Source: Chamaelirium japonicum
Taxonomy: Eukaryota > Streptophyta > Magnoliopsida > Liliales > Melanthiaceae
DNA length: 64,000 nucleotides
Direction of reading: 5' to 3'
NCBI GenBank assembly: GCA_947650365.1
Contig: OX393550.1
Coordinates: 46,849,360 to 46,913,359 of the forward strand
The notes beneath the pieces were generated by a model, which searched no databases, was not told where the DNA came from, and saw only the letters and a list, made by a program, of their open reading frames with translations. A program made the position numbers and the translations under genes. Shown in pieces: positions 58,431-64,000 of the stretch. The first letter of the stretch is position 1. Every line of letters begins with the position of its first letter.

Positions 58431-58538
58431 ATATATATATCTTATTGCTTCAAATATTATTATTTTCATATATACATATTTGAATACTTCAAAATTTATA
58501 TTATATTATTTCGTATGGAAAAGCATTACTGCTTTTAG

Positions 58539-60170
58539 ATGACATCACGGTCGAGGGTTCGTAGAAGCAGGGGTGGGCCAGCTCGGATCGCTTTGGCCGC
58601 CACCCCAGGGTCCGAGGTCGAGCCCTCTGAATCTACGAGTATCGTTCCTCTCTCTACACCAGCTCCCGAGGTCGCAGCCTCAGGAGCTTCTAGCGTTCAG
58701 TACCCGGCTACAATGTCTGTGCCCATAAATAATACTTAGATCTAAAGTTTTAAACATGTTGTAAATACTTGTTTAGTATTGATGTATATTTTATTTGCAG
58801 GATCGATCGACCATCACTAGGCACATAGGCGATCGGGGCGTGATGAAGGCCCGACTCTTGTCAAGCTTACGCGAGCCGCTTCCCCTACAGTGGAGCGACG
58901 GGTCCTTTGTAGGCAATCACGCTTCGGACACTGCCACATGAGTCAGCATGTTAATATGGGAGGAGAGGAATGCCCTTATTACGGGGATGAGGGGGTGGAA
59001 GAACATCGATGCATCCTATAAGAAGAGAATGTATCAGGTCTTTTTGGTACATTAGTTTCATTAGAATAACATCACTTCTTTCTAATTTAAATTGATAAAA
59101 TTATTTATTTCTAAATTAATTTTACAGGATAAATTTAAATAGGAGAACATGAAAATCGACACCCACCGGGAGCACTTGTGGAAGATAATAAGTGAGCGGT
59201 ACAAGGATTATCGTCACGAGCTCTATAGTTACATGGTCGGCGAACCGACCGAGGTATTATAGACTACAAATAAGATGAGAAATGTGCCTCCGCTACATGT
59301 TAACAGTTTTTGGTCGCTCACTGGGCCACCCCTCAATTTTAGGTATGATTATTATTTTGTTGATTCGTACTTGTTATAATGTTATACTCAAAATTTATTT
59401 TGATATTTGAAAATTTAATCGATTGACACAGGCGAGTTCTGCTAAAGGTAAGCAGAATATAAATACCTCGACAATACCAACTCCAGTGAGGGTGAGGATC
59501 TCTATACCCCAGCTTGCTAACCAGATGGTAAATGATACAAATATTTTATTTTTTAAAACTCTATAAATCTTGTGTTCACTTATTTATTTATTTTATAATC
59601 CAAAAAACAGACGCAGTCCTTGGGTCACAAGCCTAATCAGATTGACCTTTTTGAGTCCTTTTAAAGGTGGCGTACTGACGGGGTATTTATAGATAACAGG
59701 GTTGCCTCGCAAGTCGTAAGTAATTAAGTTACTAAAAATATATTCATACGTATGCCATCGAATATCATTTAATATCATTGGTTATTTTTATATAGGAGAG
59801 AATAAGACTTATGGTGACCCCACCGAAAGAGGGCTCTTCCTTCATCTCAGAATCTGTCGACTCGGCGATGGATACTGTACTCAGACCATCCATGCACAGC
59901 CACGTCCTCTGTATGGGCCTTGGAGTCACGCCCTCCTCCTACTTTGGACTAGAGGGTATGCGCTCGAGGGCCCGGGACACCCAGACTGGAGTGATCATGC
60001 AGTTGCAGTCTGCGCTAGACGTGGAGTGCGAGCAGAGGTAGGCCCTCGAACAACAGCTTATGAGGAAGAGGCAGGCCATCCAGTAGCATTTTGAGGAGGA
60101 AAGAGAAGCTCACTGGGTACTAGAGTGTCATTTTGATGAGTTCACGAGCCGGTATAACGGTGGCTCATGA
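58539..60170 (+). pseudogene. CACTA TNPA-like second gene
   Basis: Plus-strand exons separated by AT-rich introns. The first begins MTSRSRVRRSRGGPARIALA at 58539. The second (58800) reads RHIGDRGVMKARLLSSLREP and NALITGMRGWKNIDASYKKR. The third (59128) reads REHLWKIISERYKDYRHELY. Later exons carry SLGHKPNQIDLFESF, then VTPPKEGSSFISESVDSAMD and GLGVTPSSYFGLEGM. This matches plant Ptta/En/Spm proteins that bind CACTA subterminal repeats. In-frame stops lie in several exons (for example about 58939, 59257, 59662 and 60040). It follows TNP2 in the usual order on the same strand. Confidence 0.7.
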
Positions 60171-60239
60171 TTAGGTACTTACTAATCTTTGTAATATTAA
60201 TATAAATTCTGCATCTTACTAAAATTACTAGTTTTTTAA

Positions 60240-61530
60240 GTCATTCATACAAAATTAATCCAAACCAAGTTTAAAATCCAAAATAAGAAAACCTATGATA
60301 TTCAAACACTTAGACTCTAAATTAGTTAATCCGATGGCAAAATCTTAAAATATCTTCTAAATACTTGTTTGTAAGTCAGAAATACGAAAAACCATATGAA
60401 TACGAATTATCGGATGCGATCTGATAACGATCCAATCGAATCCAAATAAAGTTCAAAATCTAAAAATAAAAAATTTATAATTTTTAAACAATTAGACTCT
60501 AAATTAGTCAATCCGATGGCAAAATTTTAGAATATCTACTAAATAGTCGTTCGTAAGTCAAAAATATGAAAAACCATATGAGTATAATTTATCGGATGTG
60601 ATCCAATTGACTCCAAACCAAGTTCAAAATCTAGAACACGAAAATCTATGATATTCAAACACTTAGACTCTAAATTAGTCAATCCAACGGTAAAATTTTA
60701 GAATATCTACTAAATACTCGTTTGTAAGTCGGAAATATAAAAAACCATACGAGTATGAATTATCGGATGCGATCTGATGACGATCCGATCGAATCCAAAC
60801 GAAGTTAAAAATGTGAAACCTGAAAACTTATGATTTGCAAACACTTAGTCTCTAAATTAGTCAATACTACGGTAAAATCGTAGAATATCTACTAAATACT
60901 CGTTCGTAAGTCGGAAATACAAAAACCATACAAGTACAAATTATTAGATGCGATTTGATGACAATCCGATCGAATCCAAACCAAGTTCAAAATGCGAAAC
61001 CCGAAAACTTATGATTTGCAAACACTTAGTCTCTAAATTAGTTAATCCGACAGCAAAATATTAAATATCTACTAAAAAAAAACCATACAAGTATGAATTA
61101 TCGGATATGATCCGATCGAATCCAAACCAAGTTCAAAATAAAAAACACAATAACTTATGTTTTTAAACAATTAGACCCTAAATTAATCAATTCGATGACA
61201 AAATCTTAAAATATCTACTAACTACTTCTTTGTAAATCCAAAATACAAGAAACCATATGAGTATAAATTATCGGATGCGATCCGATAACGATCCGATCAA
61301 ATCCAAAACTTCAAAATCCGAAACCCGAAAACTTATAATTTTCAAACACTTAGACTTTAAATTAGTCAATCCGATGGCAAAAATCTTAGAATATCTACTA
61401 AATACTTATTTGTAAGTCGAAAATACGAAAAACCATACGAGTACGAATTATCAGATGCGATCCGATCAAATCCAAACTAAGTTCAAAAGCCGAAATCTAA
61501 AAACTTATGATTTGCAAACACTTATTAAGT
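60240..61530 (+). repeat. Tandem array C, ~178 bp monomer, about 7-8 copies
   Basis: CACTTAGACTCTAAATTAGT recurs at about 60309, 60490, 60661, 60844, 61027, 61170 and 61347. Each unit also holds GAATTATCGGATGCGATC and CCAAACCAAGTTCAAAA. It lies between the TNPA-like exons and the last exon. Confidence 0.9.
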
Positions 61531-61534
61531 CACT

Positions 61535-61797
61535 CCCCTTTTAATCATTATTATACTTACTCCCCCCCCCCCAAAAAAAAAAAATTGTACTTACACCCCC
61601 AAATTACTATATAATAATTAGCCAGAGTGGGGGGGTATGCCTAAATATCATTTAATTATGGGGTTGTATACCTAAATATCATATTGTTATGGGGGTATAA
61701 GTCTAATTTTTAGGTGGGTAAGTCTAATATCAATTTAAAGGGCGGTGACTTACTAATTAGCATATATTGGGGGAGTGGGGGTAAGTCAAATTTGTCC
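61535..61797. mobile_element. Palindromic MITE inside CACTA copy C
   Basis: AAGTCACTCCCCTTTTAATC is mirrored by TTTAAAGGGCGGTGACTTAC. It is the same element in the same position as 35003-35287. Confidence 0.8.
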
Positions 61798-61855
61798 TTT
61801 ATTTTAATTATAGATATCAATAATTTATTTAATAAATATATGTTTTTAATTGCAG

Positions 61856-61970
61856 GATCTGTGGCGTCAGGGGATGAGAGAACCAACATTGGTGCCGGGC
61901 GGTGTGAGGGGTCAAGCTAGGGTACACATCTTCCTATCTCTTTTTGATTATGTAAAAATAATTTTATAAT
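61856..61970 (+). pseudogene. Last exon of a CACTA gene (copy C)
   Basis: After a TTAATTGCAG acceptor the frame reads DLWRQGMREPTLVPGG, continues through VRGQARVHIF and ends at a TAA near 61970. It is the most intact of the three copies (9420, 36664, 61856). Function unknown. Confidence 0.5.
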
Positions 61971-62149
61971 ATTATAAAAAAAAAATTGTGATATATTTTA
62001 GTATATTATAATTATCTGTGTTTCTCCAGTACTGTGTATTGTGATAAATATGGTATTATGGTAATTTCGTGTATTGTCTGTAAAATTATGGTAATTTTGT
62101 ATATTATGGTAAATATGTATTGTGGTAAGTGATAGGAATTAAATAACAA

Positions 62150-62863
<714 letters not shown>

Positions 62864-63084
62864 GCAATATCCCTCTTTCTTGTAGTGATACCAAAGGAAT
62901 TGGGTTGTGGTATTGGATTTGCTCAATTTTGAGTATAGCATGGATATTAAAATTATATATCTAATGACACCTCGTTGGATTTTAGACGAAAAAAAATCCT
63001 ATATCTAGAACCCAGTTCATATTAAAATAATTTTAGACAATTAGTTAAGACTTTGGCTAGTGGATTAAGCTTTGGATTTCAAAA

Positions 63085-63340
63085 AATTGCCCAAGGATGA
63101 GTCGATAATTCTGAATTATTTTCGACACTTAAAATAATTTTATCGATCTTTGTTCATTGAGTCGATAACTCCGAAATCCTATACGACTTTGAAGAGTTGT
63201 GGAATTTAGATATAAAATTCTATATCTTCAAATTTATATAAGATTTTGGAGTTATCGACTCTATGAACAACGATCGATCAAATTATTTTAAGTATTTTTG
63301 CATGCGTCAATGGAGTTATCGACTCATCCTTCAGTATTTG
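63085..63340. repeat. Imperfect inverted repeat, about 250 bp
   Basis: AAGGATGAGTCGATAA at the left is mirrored by TTATCGACTCATCCTT at the right, and GAGTCGATAACTCCG by CGGAGTTATCGACTC-like sequence nearer the centre. MITE-like. Confidence 0.7.
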
Positions 63341-63359
63341 GAAGACCATATCTTTCTTG

Positions 63360-63740
63360 GTGTATGTGGGTTTGGGTGAGAGTTTGTAACCCGTTTGTCT
63401 TGTTAGTGCATTTCTTACCCCACGCCGTGGTTTTTTTCCCTTCAAAGTTGAGAAGGGGTTTTTTCACGTAAACCCGATCTTTTGTTTGTTTGGTTTAGAT
63501 TGTGCCTGCTACTCGAGCTAGAAAACCACCCCACACGCTGTATTGTACAGCTAATTTCAGTATCTCACCTCTTTTGGAAGAGGTGCTCTGTAAGGATATC
63601 ATTGAAGATTATTAATGAAAGTGGTCTACCGTTCCATTGCTTCCTCATTTCTCCCCCTAGGTCCACTGGCTCTGGGCAACTCATCGGGATATTGCTAACC
63701 GGTGATGAGATTGCGAACGTAGGAGAGTAATGGAGAGGTT
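63360..63740 (+). mobile_element. LTR-like leader/U5 fragment
   Basis: CCCCACGCCGTGGTTTTTTT...GGGGTTTTTTCACGTAAA is a wording often seen in the R-U5 part of plant copia LTRs. No ends or PBS were found, and the 82-codon frame here is not called a gene. Confidence 0.35.
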
Positions 63741-64000
63741 AGTTTTAAATTGCATACAAAAAAAAACAAAGCTAGCTACCATTTAACAGTTTCCACAACA
63801 CCTTATTAATCATAAATATATTAATTTGGATCGGCTGGGTGATCCTCTCATCCTTGGTCCAGAATGCATGAAAAAATTTCAGCACATCCTGCGTACATAC
63901 AACCACGGGGTCCATTGCCCCAAGAGTCTATCAGCACGCTCTGAGTGCTGGGAGCCACTGCCCCCATGTGCTGGAACCCGCTACCCCATGTCTCTTGAAT
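63741..64000. other. No gene seen at the right window edge
   Basis: Nothing recognisable. Confidence 0.5.

Overview
This is plant nuclear DNA, almost certainly from an angiosperm. A GC-rich host-type gene and its copy sit in AT-rich, heavily nested transposon DNA. Plant-type CACTA (En/Spm) TNP2 and TNPA-like remnants, a Ty1/copia element, L1-type LINEs, hAT-like and palindromic MITEs and long GA/TA microsatellites are all present. The GC-rich, intronless subtilase genes lean towards a monocot, but I cannot name the species.

Layout. 1-5.2 kb: a degraded CACTA TNP2 fragment and a candidate solo LTR. 5.2-8.6 kb: gene copy 1, a secreted subtilisin-like serine protease with its promoter. 8.6-12 kb: CACTA termini, a ~178 bp tandem array and MITEs. 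12.0-22.7 kb: a second copy of the same 3.3 kb gene segment, split near its stop codon by a very young 7.3 kb Ty1/copia element with a 5 bp target duplication. 22.7-27.6 kb: captured and degraded fragments (a P4-type ATPase exon, a LINE RNase H piece, a TNPA-like transposase) ending in a CACTA terminus. That terminus matches one at 8558 in sequence and in 3 bp flank, so 8558-27644 may be one transposon carrying the second subtilase copy. 28-45 kb: MITEs, two truncated LINEs, a B3-domain gene fragment, a broken copia RT/RNase H and a second ~180 bp array. 45-49 kb: an antisense-ORF gene typical of Tat-lineage Ty3/gypsy elements and an LTR-like end. 49-58 kb: two CACTA TNP2 5' halves head to head, forming a large imperfect inverted repeat. 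The left half is interrupted by a near-perfect 639 bp palindrome lying between TA repeats. 58-63 kb: a TNPA-like pseudogene, a third ~180 bp array, the CACTA last exon and its 3' terminus. 63-64 kb: an inverted repeat and LTR-like sequence.

Only the two subtilase genes look functional. They lack the protease-associated (PA) domain normal in plant subtilases but keep the Asp/His/Asn/Ser active-site set, a signal peptide, an I9 propeptide and a C-terminal fibronectin-III-like domain. Everything else coding is transposon-derived or a broken host-gene fragment. The window shows no rRNA, tRNA or CRISPR.
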